A stretch of DNA of 64,000 nt from Lichenibacterium dinghuense (GTDB lineage Bacteria > Pseudomonadota > Alphaproteobacteria > Rhizobiales > Beijerinckiaceae), in the NCBI RefSeq assembly GCF_021730615.1, contig NZ_JAJLMN010000001.1, positions 4,785,501 to 4,849,500 on the forward strand, in the 5' to 3' direction. This document shows, piece after piece, positions 25,843 through 34,857 of the stretch (position 1 is the stretch's first letter; the number at the start of each line of letters is the position of its first letter). The notes under the pieces are model-generated. The model worked only from the letters and a program-made list of their open reading frames with translations, ran no database searches and had not been told where the DNA came from. The position numbers and the translations under genes are program-made.

Positions 25843-26006
25843 GGCTGACATCCAGATGTGCGAAAGGCCCCGGGTGGGGCCTTGAGGGTGGGCGGACGGA
25901 GCGATCGGTCGGCGGCGCGAGCCGGGGTTGACGGGTGGTGGCTGGCTCATGCTCGGCACTCGACCGCGGGGGTGAAAGTCGCAGGTCAACGCCTGCAACC
26001 ATTGTC

Positions 26007-26035
26007 GGTATATACTATCTTTAGTTGCATGTCAA
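26007..26035 (-). promoter_or_regulatory. Sigma-70-like promoter for the DUF3768 group
   Basis: On the minus strand a perfect -35 TTGACA (26030-26035) is followed after 17 bases by TATACC (26007-26012), in a locally AT-rich stretch within GC-rich DNA. It points toward the gene starting at 25842 and, through it, the DUF3768 group, leaving a leader of about 160 bases. It overlaps the last codons of the endonuclease III-like gene. Confidence 0.6.
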
Positions 26036-27075
26036 GCCAGGGTTGCAGAGCGCAGCGCAACCCGGTCGCAATCTGGGCCAGTCGGGCAGAAGCGCAGGCG
26101 GCAGGGGTGACAGTCGTCGACCCGGTTGCCGTTGCACACATCCAGGCCCCCCGTGGCACAGAAAGCCCAGATCGAATGCTGGATCCAGCGCGGGAATGAG
26201 CGGGGCCACGCCGGATTGAAGTGCCGAGCGTCGACCGCATCGGCGAGGGCGCGCAGGAGGTCGGCGCACCCGCCCGGAGCATAGCAGGCCGGTCCGTAGG
26301 CGTGCTTGGCGCCGCAGCGATGGAGCGTGCCCGTCCGATGTAGGAAGTTGTGGACGAGGCTGTCGACCGCCACCATCCCGGCTCCAGCCGCGACCCACCG
26401 CTCGCGGTCAGGGTCGCCGGCGAGCAGCAATTCGGCCAGGGCCATGCTGGCGAGCTTGCGCCCGATGCCCGTCACGGCCGCCAGGGGCTCGCTGACGGCG
26501 ATCCCGAGCGCGGTACTGCGGTCGGGCGCCCCCCGCCCAAGATCGGCCTCGGCGAGCCGCGCATCGAGCCAGCCGACGAGGTCGCCACCGCACACGTCGC
26601 GAAAGAACAGCGCGAGGTGGAAGGCGCTCTGGTTCAATCCGCCTTTTCGTAGTGGAGGGCGTGGCAGCGGGCAGCGTAGCAGGTGTCCAGGTTCGGCGCA
26701 GGTGCCGAGGCCCTTGCGATAGCCGCAGCCGCGATCGGCGGCGAAGTCCCAGTAGCTGCGCAGGCGCGGGCATGAGGGCCGGGTGCGGAGGGCGCCGTCG
26801 ACCTCGGCCCAGCGTGCCCCACCATGGCGCTCGTCCCAGCCAAAGGCGACATCATCGCTGATACCCTGTAGAGCAACGAGGCCGATCAGCCAGTCGTAGA
26901 TCGGCCCCGGGTCGTGCCGGGCCACCGCGTCTTGCACCCCGGCCTCGGCGAGCCGCGCCGCGATCTCCTCGACGAAGTTGGTGGGCGCGAGGTGCAGGGC
27001 GGGGGCGACGACGCGGGCCAGATGCGCGAGGCCGCTGGAGTTCACACGGGCGAGGGTAGGTGCGGGGCGGGGCAT
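26032..27075 (-). CDS. Endonuclease III-like HhH-GPD protein with Cys cluster
   Basis: A 347-residue protein not obviously named but with the signature of HhH-GPD DNA glycosylases. VTGIGRKLASMALAEL is a helix-hairpin-helix in which Lys207 occupies the place of the EndoIII catalytic lysine (GVGRKTA). MVAVDSLVHNFLHRTG places Asp238 where EndoIII has its catalytic aspartate (VDTH). A C-terminal Cys cluster (C314-x7-C322-x2-C325-x4-C330) is close to the iron-sulfur spacing of EndoIII. Unusual are a second Cys patch before the HhH (Cys102, 117, 126, 135) and a longer stretch between Asp238 and the cluster. Probably a base-excision enzyme for damaged or modified bases; substrate unknown. The ATG at 27075 is chosen as the upstream frame is low-complexity. 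Confidence 0.6.
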   Translation of the reverse strand: MPRPAPTLARVNSSGLAHLARVVAPALHLAPTNFVEEIAARLAEAGVQDAVARHDPGPIYDWLIGLVALQGISDDVAFGWDERHGGARWAEVDGALRTRPSCPRLRSYWDFAADRGCGYRKGLGTCAEPGHLLRCPLPRPPLRKGGLNQSAFHLALFFRDVCGGDLVGWLDARLAEADLGRGAPDRSTALGIAVSEPLAAVTGIGRKLASMALAELLLAGDPDRERWVAAGAGMVAVDSLVHNFLHRTGTLHRCGAKHAYGPACYAPGGCADLLRALADAVDARHFNPAWPRSFPRWIQHSIWAFCATGGLDVCNGNRVDDCHPCRLRFCPTGPDCDRVALRSATLA

Positions 27076-27424
27076 CGCTGGCCCCGTAGCACCCCGGCGT
27101 TTAGGCGCGTCAAGACCGCAAGCGGCGGTGGCCGCTGTCGACCCAGGCTGGTCGTTCAGAGGCGATGCGCTCGCTCTCGAAAGCGGACATCGCATTCGAG
27201 TCCCCCAACCGAGTCCGATCGAGGGCGCCCCCAGTTGGCTGTGGCTCGAGTCGAGGCCCCCTGTAACCGCAGAGTCCTCGCGCTGTTGCGGGCCATCCAC
27301 CCAGGATCGACGTTCAGGGATGGTCTTTCAACGACAGCCTTTGATGCGCCATCATTCGTTTCGAGGCTTGCGCAGTCGCTGACGCCTGTTTTAAGCGGAA
27401 TCGGGTGATCGGCGCAGGACGAGG
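27076..27424. other. Gap with decayed repeat-like sequence
   Basis: No gene recognised in about 350 bases. Two stretches resemble each other: GTCGACCCAGGCTGGTCGTTC near 27137-27157 and CACCCAGGATCGACGTTCAG near 27299-27318. These look like old intergenic repeat remnants. Similar text (CTGTCGACCCAGCACCGCCG) occurs near 44062. Confidence 0.35.
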
Positions 27425-28468
27425 TCATGTGGTCCGCCGCGCCGCCATCTCGGTCGCAAGCAGCACGGCGTTGAGGGAAGCGCCGACATCCGCGACACCT
27501 CGGCCAGCGATCTCGTAGGCTGTGCCGTGCGCCGGTGTCGTGATGGGGAAAGCGAAGCCACCGAGCAGAGTCACGCCACGGTCGAAACCCATCAGCTTCA
27601 TCGCGATCTGTCCTTGATCGTGGTACATCGTGAGCACAGCGTCGAACAGCCCGGCCCGGGCGCGCAGGAAGACCGTGTCGGAGGGAAAAGGTCCTTCGAC
27701 TGCGATTCCGTCGGCCCGCCGCGCCCGCTCGACCGCCGGCGCGATGACGTCGATCTCCTCACGGCCGAAGTTGCCGCCGTCACCGGCATGAGGATTGAGC
27801 GCCGCGACGGCGATACGTGGGGCCGAGAAGCCTGCGGCGCGCATCGACGATGCCGTGAGGCGAATGCCCCGCAGGACGGACCCCTCCGTGACCTGCGCCG
27901 CCACCTCGGACAGTGGGAGGTGGGACGTGACCCGCGCGTTCCACAAACGTCCGAGCACGTTGAACTCGCTCACGGGCCCCGCGTGCCCGAGCACCGCCGC
28001 CGTGTGCACGGCATCGTCGCCATAGGACGGCTCCGCGAGCTTCATCGCCGCTTTGTTGAAGGGCGTGTAGCAGACGGCATCGACGTGTCCGGCCGCGGCG
28101 AGGCCGAGGGCGAGCCGATAGTTCGCCAGCGCGAAGGCACCGCCCTCGCGCGCCGCCGTCCCGCGGCGGATCGCGGCCGGATCCAGCCGCCCGCCCCCGA
28201 GCAGGGCAGAATGTCCGGGGGCAGTCGGCGCTGCCGGGTTCTCCACCTCCTCGATGTCGAGGACGAGGCCGGCGACTGCCGCGCCGTCCTCGAGTACGCG
28301 GCGGTCGCCGATCACCACGATCCGGGCGGCCTCCCGCAGATCGTCCCGCGCCAGGAGCCTGGCGGTCAGCTCGGGGCTGATCCCCGCCGGGTCGCCCATC
28401 GCCAGGGCGACGACGGGACGTTGCGACGATCGCGTCACGGCACCCTCTGCAGGTGAGCCGCCGCTCAT
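27425..28468 (-). CDS. PdxA-type 4-phospho-hydroxyacid dehydrogenase
   Basis: A 347-residue protein of the PdxA family, metal- and NAD-dependent dehydrogenases that oxidise and decarboxylate 4-phosphohydroxy-threonine-like substrates. Visible family motifs are ALAMGDPAGISPEL at the N-terminus, CYTPFNKAAMKLA, VTSHLPLSEV with metal-binding His, AALNPHAGDGGNFG and MYHDQGQIAMKLMGF. Because it sits at the end of a sugar operon, it more likely belongs to the PdxA2-like group acting on 4-phospho-threonate or erythronate than to vitamin B6 synthesis. No DUF1537 kinase is nearby, so its phosphorylated substrate must come from another enzyme. Its start overlaps the TIM-barrel stop by four bases. Confidence 0.85.
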   Translation of the reverse strand: MSGGSPAEGAVTRSSQRPVVALAMGDPAGISPELTARLLARDDLREAARIVVIGDRRVLEDGAAVAGLVLDIEEVENPAAPTAPGHSALLGGGRLDPAAIRRGTAAREGGAFALANYRLALGLAAAGHVDAVCYTPFNKAAMKLAEPSYGDDAVHTAAVLGHAGPVSEFNVLGRLWNARVTSHLPLSEVAAQVTEGSVLRGIRLTASSMRAAGFSAPRIAVAALNPHAGDGGNFGREEIDVIAPAVERARRADGIAVEGPFPSDTVFLRARAGLFDAVLTMYHDQGQIAMKLMGFDRGVTLLGGFAFPITTPAHGTAYEIAGRGVADVGASLNAVLLATEMAARRTT

Positions 28469-29307
28469 GCGTTGGGAATCCAGCGGCGCACGAAGGCGAG
28501 GCTGTCCCGCACGGCGGCCTCGATGACCCCGAGCGGCACCGGCTCGGAAGCGCGGATCGGCTTGGCATCCGGCCCGCGATGGAGGCGCAGCGGCAGTTCC
28601 ACCGCGAAAGGCAGGTCGGGACGCTCCGCCAGGGCCGGCATGATGGCGCCGCAGTCGATGTCCCCCTGTCCGGGTACGGCGAAGTGCCAGCCATCGGCCT
28701 CGCGGCGCACGTCCTTCAGATGGAAATGTGCGCAGCCCGGCAGCGCCGCAACGGCATCCGCCGCCGCGTCGATCCGGCCCGGGCGGTGGGAGGCGGTGTT
28801 GCCTAGGTCGTAGTTGAGGCGCACCGACGGAAGGTCGAGCTCGCGCAGCAGCGCGAGGCCCTCGGCGGCATCGTTCATCAGGTTGTCCTCGCCGTTGCCG
28901 GGGTTCTCGAGGCCGATGACGAGGCCGAGCGCCGCCGCATATTCGGCGAGCGGACCGATGTTGGCGCGGAACCGGGATGCCCGGCTGCGATGGGCCGCGT
29001 TGGTGTTGATCACGCGGGCGCCGAGCGCCACGGCGAAGTCCATGCGGCCCTTGAACACCGCCACGGCGTCGTCGCGCCCGAGGTCGATGTGGGACGAGAC
29101 GGCATGGCACCCGAGGCCGCTCGCGTCGATGGCGGCACGGGCGGAGCGCGCCTGCGCGGCGCCGAAGCTCGCCTCGTCGAAAGGCTCCGTATAGCCGACG
29201 ATGTAGGCCGGCTCCACATGGCGCGCCCCGCAGGCCGCGAGGCTGTCGCAGACCTGCGCGAAGGGATAGCCATCGTAGGGCGCGGCCGAGATCGAGACCG
29301 GCCTCAT
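28465..29307 (-). CDS. Sugar phosphate isomerase/epimerase-like TIM barrel
   Basis: A 280-residue AP-endonuclease-2-type TIM barrel. Likely metal ligands are in VIGLENPGNGEDN (Glu), RLNYDLGNTASHRPG (Asp, His), FHLKDVRRE (His) and PFAVELPLRLHRG (Glu), the usual Glu-Asp-His-Glu arrangement. The family includes xylose isomerase-like epimerases and decarboxylases such as 3-oxo-isoapionate decarboxylase. Next to DhaK/DhaL it may supply a ketose (for example erythrulose or dihydroxyacetone) to the kinase. ATGA overlaps at both ends show translational coupling with dhaL and the PdxA-type gene. Confidence 0.8.
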   Translation of the reverse strand: MRPVSISAAPYDGYPFAQVCDSLAACGARHVEPAYIVGYTEPFDEASFGAAQARSARAAIDASGLGCHAVSSHIDLGRDDAVAVFKGRMDFAVALGARVINTNAAHRSRASRFRANIGPLAEYAAALGLVIGLENPGNGEDNLMNDAAEGLALLRELDLPSVRLNYDLGNTASHRPGRIDAAADAVAALPGCAHFHLKDVRREADGWHFAVPGQGDIDCGAIMPALAERPDLPFAVELPLRLHRGPDAKPIRASEPVPLGVIEAAVRDSLAFVRRWIPNA

Positions 29308-29957
29308 GGGGCGTCCTCCAGACGCGCCCTCAGCCCGTCGGCGAGGGTGCGGAGCAGGAGTTCGGCCGAGGCCGCCCCCGCGTCGAGGTGGCCGCGCGAG
29401 CGCTCGCCGAGCCGGGCCGCGCGCCCGAGCCGGGCCACCATGCCGCGCGTGGCTTCGAGGCCCTCGGCCGCGGCCGCCTTCAGGGCGTCGAGGCAGGCCG
29501 CGAAGCTCTCGCCCCGCCCGGCCGCCGCGTCGAAAGCCTCCGAGGCCGGCTGCAGCACGTCGACCAGCGTCTTGTCGCCGGGCTTCGCGTCGCCGAGCCC
29601 CTGCACGGCGTCGAGCCCCGCCCGCAGCATGGCGCCGCAGCGCGGGCGATTGAGGCGCTCCGCACCGGCGAGGCTCTCCGCCATGTCGGTGAAGAAGGTT
29701 CCGTAGAGCGGCCCCATCGAGCCGCCGATGTCGCCGAGCAGCGTGTCGCCGAGCGTCGACAGGCCGGCCGCGAGGTCGAAGGCGCCGAGCGCCTCCAGCT
29801 TCGCGGCCGCCAGCCGGAAGCCCTTGGCCATATTGACGCCGTGGTCGCCATCGCCCGTGGCGCCGTCGATCGCGCTCAACCGCTCCTTGTCGCGGATGAT
29901 CGCCGCGGCGAGGTCGAGCACGACCGGCCCGGCCGACTCGAGGTTCACCGTCCCCAT
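29304..29957 (-). CDS. dhaL: Dihydroxyacetone kinase-type subunit DhaL
   Basis: A 217-residue DhaL domain that binds ATP/ADP with Mg and phosphorylates the ketose held by DhaK. AIDGATGDGDHGVNMAKGF carries the conserved Asp ligands; LLGDIGGSMGPLYGTFF and GMVARLGRAARLGERSRGH are the other nucleotide-loop signatures. No DhaM phosphoryl carrier is nearby, so direct use of ATP is likely, as in erythrulose and apulose-pathway kinases of the DhaK-DhaL type. Its start overlaps the dhaK stop (TGATG) and its stop overlaps the TIM-barrel start. Confidence 0.88.
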   Translation of the reverse strand: MGTVNLESAGPVVLDLAAAIIRDKERLSAIDGATGDGDHGVNMAKGFRLAAAKLEALGAFDLAAGLSTLGDTLLGDIGGSMGPLYGTFFTDMAESLAGAERLNRPRCGAMLRAGLDAVQGLGDAKPGDKTLVDVLQPASEAFDAAAGRGESFAACLDALKAAAAEGLEATRGMVARLGRAARLGERSRGHLDAGAASAELLLRTLADGLRARLEDAP

Positions 29958-30961
29958 CACCAGCCCTCCGGCAGCGTGAGGCCGATCGACGTGCAGGGTG
30001 TCTCCATCAGGCGCTCCAGTTCCGCGTCCATCCGCATCAGCGTGAGTGAGACGCCGCTCATCTCGAGCGAGGTGAAGTAGTTGCCGACCAGCCGGCGCAC
30101 CGGCGTGATGCCGCGCCCCCTGAGCAGGGCGTCGACGCGGCCGTAGAGCAGGTACAGCTCCATCAGGGGCGTGGCGCCGAGGCCCGAGATCAGCACCGTC
30201 ACGGCGTCGCCGGCGCGGAACGGCAGGTCGGCGACGATGCGGTCCACCATCAGCTCGGCCATCTCGGACGCGCGGGCCATGGGCAGCACGGCGACACCCG
30301 GCTCGCCGTGGTGGCCGATGCCGACCTCCATGGAGCCGTCGGGGATTGAGAAGTTCGGCTTGCCAGCGGCCGGGATCGTGCAGGCCGACAGGCCGATGCC
30401 GATCGACCGCGTGTTGTCCAGCGCGTGCTGAGCCGCGGCCACCACCTCGTCGAGCGTGCCGCCCTCGGCGGCCCGGGCCCCGCCGACCTTCCACATCAGG
30501 ATCTCGCCCGCGACGCCGCGGCGTTTGTCCCGGTTCTCCGAGGACGCCGAGGCGACGTCGTCATCGGCCACGGCGGTCTTGACCGTGATTCCGTCCTTGG
30601 CGGCGAGCTTCACCGCCATCTTCACGTTCATGTTGTCGCCGGCGTAGTTGCCGTAGAGGCAGGCGACGCCGTGGCCCCGGTCGGCCGCCCGGAAGGCGGC
30701 GTGGAAGCTCTTGGCCGTGGGCGAGGCGAAGATCTCACCGATCGCCGCGGCGTCGACGAGCCCCGGCCCGACATAGCCCACGAAGGCGGGTTCGTGGCCC
30801 GAGCCGCCGCCCGTCACCACGCCGACGCGCGGCTCGGCCTCGCCGGAGCGGCGCACCACGCGCGGATGGTCCGTCGCGGCGAGGAGGTCGGGCCGGGCCA
30901 GCAGAGCGCCGCGGAGGAAGTCCTCCGCCACCTCCTCGGGATCGTCGATCACGCGGTTCAT
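29957..30961 (-). CDS. dhaK: Dihydroxyacetone kinase-type subunit DhaK
   Basis: A 334-residue substrate-binding subunit. VVTGGGSGHEPAFVGYVGPG is the N-terminal signature. The His in MEVGIGHHGEPGV is expected to bind the ketose carbonyl covalently as a hemiaminal. YGNYAGDNMNVKMAVKLA and LISGLGATPLMELYLLY are conserved surface regions. Full length for the family. Substrate may be dihydroxyacetone or a short ketose such as L-erythrulose; the neighbouring isomerase, transketolase and dehydrogenases favour the latter kind, as inference. It follows the TRAP permease gene by 60 bases and is coupled to dhaL. Confidence 0.9.
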   Translation of the reverse strand: MNRVIDDPEEVAEDFLRGALLARPDLLAATDHPRVVRRSGEAEPRVGVVTGGGSGHEPAFVGYVGPGLVDAAAIGEIFASPTAKSFHAAFRAADRGHGVACLYGNYAGDNMNVKMAVKLAAKDGITVKTAVADDDVASASSENRDKRRGVAGEILMWKVGGARAAEGGTLDEVVAAAQHALDNTRSIGIGLSACTIPAAGKPNFSIPDGSMEVGIGHHGEPGVAVLPMARASEMAELMVDRIVADLPFRAGDAVTVLISGLGATPLMELYLLYGRVDALLRGRGITPVRRLVGNYFTSLEMSGVSLTLMRMDAELERLMETPCTSIGLTLPEGW

Positions 30962-31021
30962 GGGATCTCTCCTCGAGAAGGGTCGATGGAAAGCGGCCCG
31001 CCGAAGCCGGCCGCCGCCGGG

Positions 31022-32878
31022 TCAGGGGAGGAAGCCGGTGGAGAACCACGGCACGGCGGCGAGCAGAAGCAGCGTGACCGTGAGCACGCCGAGGTAGGGC
31101 CAGATCTTCTTGAGCGCCACGTCCGGGTGCACCCGGCCGATGGTGCAGGCCGTATAGTAGCCGAGCCCGAAGGGCGGCGCGAAGAGGCCGATGCCCATCG
31201 CGAGGATGACAACCACGGCGTAGTGCACCTCGTTGACGCCGATCTGCCGCGCGATGGGGAACAGCAGCGGGCCGAACAGCACCATGGCGGGGATGCCCTC
31301 CAGCACGGAGCCCAGCACGATGAAGGCCGCGACCGAGATGGCGAGAAACCCCCACTGCCCGCCCGGCACGGAGCCCATGGCGCGGGCCAGCGCGTCCGAG
31401 AAGCCCGACTGCGTCAGCGCCCAGGCCATGGAGGTCGCGGCGCCGATGATGAACAGGATCGCGCCCGACAGCGTCGCGGTCTCGACCAGCATGGGGTAGA
31501 GCCGCCGCCAGTCGAGCTGCCGGTAGACCAGGACGCCGACGACGAGGCAGTAGGCGATGCCGATCGTCGACACCTCGGTCGCGGTGGCGACGCCCTCGAC
31601 CACGGCGGTGCGGATCAGCACGGGCAGCACCAGGGCCGGCAGGCCGGCCAGGAAGGCGCGGCCCACAACGGACAGGGGGGCCTGCTCGGTCGGGGCCTCC
31701 CGGGTCCGCCCCCGCGCGAGCACCGCCAGGGCCAGGGCCAGCACGATGCCGGGAAGCAGCCCGCCGGTGAACAGGGCCGAGATGGACACCCCCGTGACCG
31801 ACGCGATGGCGATGAGCACCAGCGAGGGCGGGATCGTCTCCGCCATGGCGCCGGAAGCGGCGAGCAGCGACACCATCTCGCCCTCGTCGAGGCCGCGGCG
31901 CTTCATCTCGGGGAACAGCACGGGCGCCACCGCGGCCATGTCGGCCGCCTTGGAGCCCGAGATGCCGGATACGAGCAGCATGCCGCCGAGCAGCACATAG
32001 GAGAGGCCGCCGCGCACGTGGCCGATCAGCGCCGCCAGGAAGGCCACCATGGCGCGGGCCATGCCGGTGGCCTCGACGAGCAGGCCGAGCAGCACGAAGA
32101 GCGGCACGGCGAGCAGGATCAGCGAGCTCATGCCCTCGTCGAGCCGCCCCACCACCACGGCGAGCGGCGTGGAGGTGGTGGTGAGCAGGTAGGCCACGGT
32201 GCTGAGGCCGAACGCGAAGGCGATCGGCACGCCGAGCAGCACGCCGGCACCCACCAGCGCCACGAAGAACACGAGGAGGTTCCAGTTGCCGAGCCCGGCG
32301 AGGGCCGGGGCGGCGGCCCAGAGCCCGCCGGCCAGGCACGCGAGCACCAGGGCGGCCAGGGCCACCTCGCGCCAGCCCTGGCGCAGCAGCCTCAGCGCCG
32401 CGAGGAGCAGCATCAGCCCGATCCCGGCCAGCATCGCATAGGCGCGGATCGAGCCCGGCCAACTCAGGGCCGGCGTCTCGATGAAGCTCTGGTCCTCGAC
32501 GTAGTCCCGGGCGGGGCCCACCAGCAGGGCGAGGAAGACGAGCGGCACGCCGACCGAGAGGGCTTCGAGCCGACGCTGCCAGGTGACCGTCATCATCGCC
32601 GTCACGGTGGACAGGCGCATATGGCTGCCGCGACTGAGCGCGATGGCGGCACCGATCATGGCGAGCCACAGGAACAGCAGCGAGGCGAGCTCGTCGCTCC
32701 ACACGAGAGGGCGGTCGAAGACGAAGCGCGACGCGACCCCGACCAGCAGGATGAACACCTCGGCCACGACCAGCAGGGCCGCGAAGCCTTCGAGGCCGAA
32801 GGCGATCAGGCGCTCGACGAAGAGCACCGGCGAGCGGCCTCCGCCCGAAGCCGTCACGTCGCTCGCGAGGGCGGCCAT
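31022..32878 (-). CDS. TRAP transporter fused small and large membrane subunits (DctQM)
   Basis: A 618-residue inner-membrane protein. The first ~170 residues are a DctQ-like four-helix subunit (LLFLWLAMIGAAIALSRGSH is its signature). A linking helix then leads to the DctM domain with about twelve helices, including LLAASGAMAETIPPSLVL and IPFVILGSVLEGIPA-type regions. DctQM fusions are common in TRAP systems. With the DctP protein encoded just upstream (TGATG overlap) it forms a sodium-coupled secondary importer, typically for sugar acids or other carboxylates. Its presence beside an ABC sugar importer suggests two related substrates or two uptake modes. Confidence 0.9.
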   Translation of the reverse strand: MAALASDVTASGGGRSPVLFVERLIAFGLEGFAALLVVAEVFILLVGVASRFVFDRPLVWSDELASLLFLWLAMIGAAIALSRGSHMRLSTVTAMMTVTWQRRLEALSVGVPLVFLALLVGPARDYVEDQSFIETPALSWPGSIRAYAMLAGIGLMLLLAALRLLRQGWREVALAALVLACLAGGLWAAAPALAGLGNWNLLVFFVALVGAGVLLGVPIAFAFGLSTVAYLLTTTSTPLAVVVGRLDEGMSSLILLAVPLFVLLGLLVEATGMARAMVAFLAALIGHVRGGLSYVLLGGMLLVSGISGSKAADMAAVAPVLFPEMKRRGLDEGEMVSLLAASGAMAETIPPSLVLIAIASVTGVSISALFTGGLLPGIVLALALAVLARGRTREAPTEQAPLSVVGRAFLAGLPALVLPVLIRTAVVEGVATATEVSTIGIAYCLVVGVLVYRQLDWRRLYPMLVETATLSGAILFIIGAATSMAWALTQSGFSDALARAMGSVPGGQWGFLAISVAAFIVLGSVLEGIPAMVLFGPLLFPIARQIGVNEVHYAVVVILAMGIGLFAPPFGLGYYTACTIGRVHPDVALKKIWPYLGVLTVTLLLLAAVPWFSTGFLP

Positions 32879-33906
32879 CAGGTGAGCTTGCCCGTGGTGC
32901 CTTCCAGCACCTTCCAGGCCTCGTCGCCGAACTTGGCCAGCCAGTCCTTGTAGTAGCTCGAGCCCTTGAGGACGTCGCGGAAAGCCCCGCTGTCGACGTC
33001 GTGGATGGCGAGGCCTTTGGCGGCGAGATCCTGGCGCAGGCTGTCGCTGAGCCTGACGACGTCCTGGCGCTCCTGCTGGCCCGAGGCGGCGAGCTCGCGC
33101 TGAACGATCTCCTTGAGATCAGCCGGCAGCCGCTCCCAGGCGCGGCGATTGCCGAGGATCTGGTAACCGTCCCAGACGTGGCTCGTCATGCTCAGCGACT
33201 TCTGCACCTCGTAGAGCTTCGTCGTGGCGATGATGGCGAGCGGGTTCTCCTGTCCGTCCACGATCTTGGTCTGCAGCGCGGAATAGAGCTCGTTAAAGTT
33301 GATCGGCGTCGGCGAGGCGCCGAGCCCTTGGAACAGCGATGTCAGGATGGGGGCCGGGGGCACCCGAATCTTGAAGCCCTTGAGGTCGGCCGGCGCGAGG
33401 ATGTCCCGCGTCGAGGAGGTGATCTGGCGGAAGCCGTTGTTCCACAGCGGCGTGACCGACACGAGGCCGACCTTGGCGATCTGTCCGGCGATGTACTGGC
33501 CCAGCGGGCCGTCGACAGCCTTCCAGACGTCGTCATAGTTCTTGAAGGCGAAGCCGACGTTGACGAGGCCCGCCGCCGGCACGAGCGTGTTGAGGATGGA
33601 GGTGGCGAGGTTGAAGAATTCGACGCCGCCCGAACGCACCTGGCTCAGGAGGTCGGTATCCGAGCCGAGCTGGTTCGCCGGGAACAGCCTCATGTCGAGC
33701 CGGCCGCCGGACGCCTCGCGGATGCGGTTCAGAGCCTCGCCGGCCCGCTGGTTCACGGGGTGGCTCGGGTCCTGGCCTGTCGCGAACTTGTAACTGAATT
33801 CGGCCGCCGAACCCCGGCGCGATATCAGCGTGATCATCGGCAGCGAAGCGGCGCCCGCCAGCAGCGTGCGGCGGGTCAGCAAAGGCAGCGTTTCACGAGT
33901 CGTCAT
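32878..33906 (-). CDS. TRAP transporter substrate-binding protein (DctP family)
   Basis: A 342-residue periplasmic binding protein. The N-terminus TRRTLLAGAASLPMITLI with twin arginines looks like a Tat-type signal. The mature part shows the DctP pattern: KFATGQDPSHPVNQRAGEAL, FPANQLGSDTDLLSQVRSG and LKGFKIRVPPAPILTSLFQG with the conserved Arg that binds a carboxylate. This favours an acid ligand. It is coupled to dctQM. A 57-base gap separates it from the upstream dehydrogenase gene. Confidence 0.9.
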   Translation of the reverse strand: MTTRETLPLLTRRTLLAGAASLPMITLISRRGSAAEFSYKFATGQDPSHPVNQRAGEALNRIREASGGRLDMRLFPANQLGSDTDLLSQVRSGGVEFFNLATSILNTLVPAAGLVNVGFAFKNYDDVWKAVDGPLGQYIAGQIAKVGLVSVTPLWNNGFRQITSSTRDILAPADLKGFKIRVPPAPILTSLFQGLGASPTPINFNELYSALQTKIVDGQENPLAIIATTKLYEVQKSLSMTSHVWDGYQILGNRRAWERLPADLKEIVQRELAASGQQERQDVVRLSDSLRQDLAAKGLAIHDVDSGAFRDVLKGSSYYKDWLAKFGDEAWKVLEGTTGKLT

Positions 33907-33963
33907 GGTGTGTGTCCTCCCCCGTTTCGATCCATGGCCTCGGCCGTATCGGCCCCGGCGCTC

Positions 33964-34857
33964 TCAGGCGCCGTTCAGGCCGTCGTAGGTTCGTATGATC
34001 TGGCTGTCGTCGGCCTTGCCGTTTCCCTGGCCGGACGTCGACAGGAAGAGCTGGTGGGCCAGGGCCGCGAGCGGCAGCGCCGCCTTGGCGTCCCGGCCCG
34101 CTTCGAGCACGATGCCGAGGTCCTTCACGAAGATGTCTACCGTGCTCGTGACGACGGGCGCCGCCTCCAGCATGCGCGGGCCGCGGTCCTTCAGCATCCA
34201 GCTCGACCCCGCCGAGCCCGACACGATGTCGAGCATCACGGCTTTGTCGACGCCGACCTTGGCGGCGAGCGCCAGGGCCTCGGCGGCGGCCGCGATATGG
34301 ACGCCGCAGAGGAGCTGGTTCACGGCCTTCACCACCGAGCCCTGTCCGGGCCGGGTGCCGACGTGGACCACCTTGGAGCCGAGCGCGTCGAGCACCGGCG
34401 CGACCGCGGCGACGTGTTCGGCCGGCGCCGCCGCCATGATGGTGAGGGAGGCCGCCGTCGCCCCCGCGACGCCGCCCGACACCGGCGCGTCGACCAGCAC
34501 GCGGCCCGCGTCGGCGACGCGGCCTGCGAGCTCCTCGACGACGCCCGGCGGGCAGGTCGCCATCAGGATCACGGCCGCGCCGGGGGGCAGGGCGTCGAGC
34601 GCGCCCGCCTCGAACAGCACCGCACGGGCCTGACCGGCATCGACGACCATCAGCACGAGAGCCTCGGCGCCCGACGCCGCTTCAGCGGCCGACGTGACGG
34701 GCTCGCCGCCCGCCGCCGCAAGAGCGTCGCGGGCCGCCTGAGCGACGTCGAAGCCCCGCACCCGGAAGCCGCGCTTCACGAGGTTCGCCGCCATGGGCCG
34801 ACCCATGGCGCCGAGCCCGACGAAGCCGATCTTTCCGAAGCGTGGGCGGTCAGCCAT
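33964..34857 (-). CDS. NAD-dependent 3-hydroxyisobutyrate/L-threonate-type dehydrogenase
   Basis: A 297-residue 3-hydroxyacid dehydrogenase. IGFVGLGAMGRPMAANLVKR is the N-terminal NAD-binding motif; VDAPVSGGVAGATAASLTIM is the substrate-binding motif; the catalytic Lys lies in GSVVKAVNQLLCGVHIAAAA. The last pattern and the SSWMLKDRGPRM segment are closest to L-threonate dehydrogenase (LtnD) among members I know, so a C4 sugar acid is a reasonable guess. Start and SDR stop overlap by eight bases, so the two oxidoreductases are probably produced together. Confidence 0.83.
   Translation of the reverse strand: MADRPRFGKIGFVGLGAMGRPMAANLVKRGFRVRGFDVAQAARDALAAAGGEPVTSAAEAASGAEALVLMVVDAGQARAVLFEAGALDALPPGAAVILMATCPPGVVEELAGRVADAGRVLVDAPVSGGVAGATAASLTIMAAAPAEHVAAVAPVLDALGSKVVHVGTRPGQGSVVKAVNQLLCGVHIAAAAEALALAAKVGVDKAVMLDIVSGSAGSSWMLKDRGPRMLEAAPVVTSTVDIFVKDLGIVLEAGRDAKAALPLAALAHQLFLSTSGQGNGKADDSQIIRTYDGLNGA

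Noticed and set aside
27425-28468. PdxA as vitamin B6 biosynthesis gene
   Set aside because: Coupled to a sugar catabolic operon and lacking pdxJ or ksgA neighbours; a PdxA2-type catabolic role is more likely.
30425-32953. Long plus-strand frame of 842 codons opposite the TRAP and DhaK genes
   Set aside because: His/Glu/Arg/Gly-rich translation without domain features; it is the antisense shadow of well-supported genes in GC-rich DNA.
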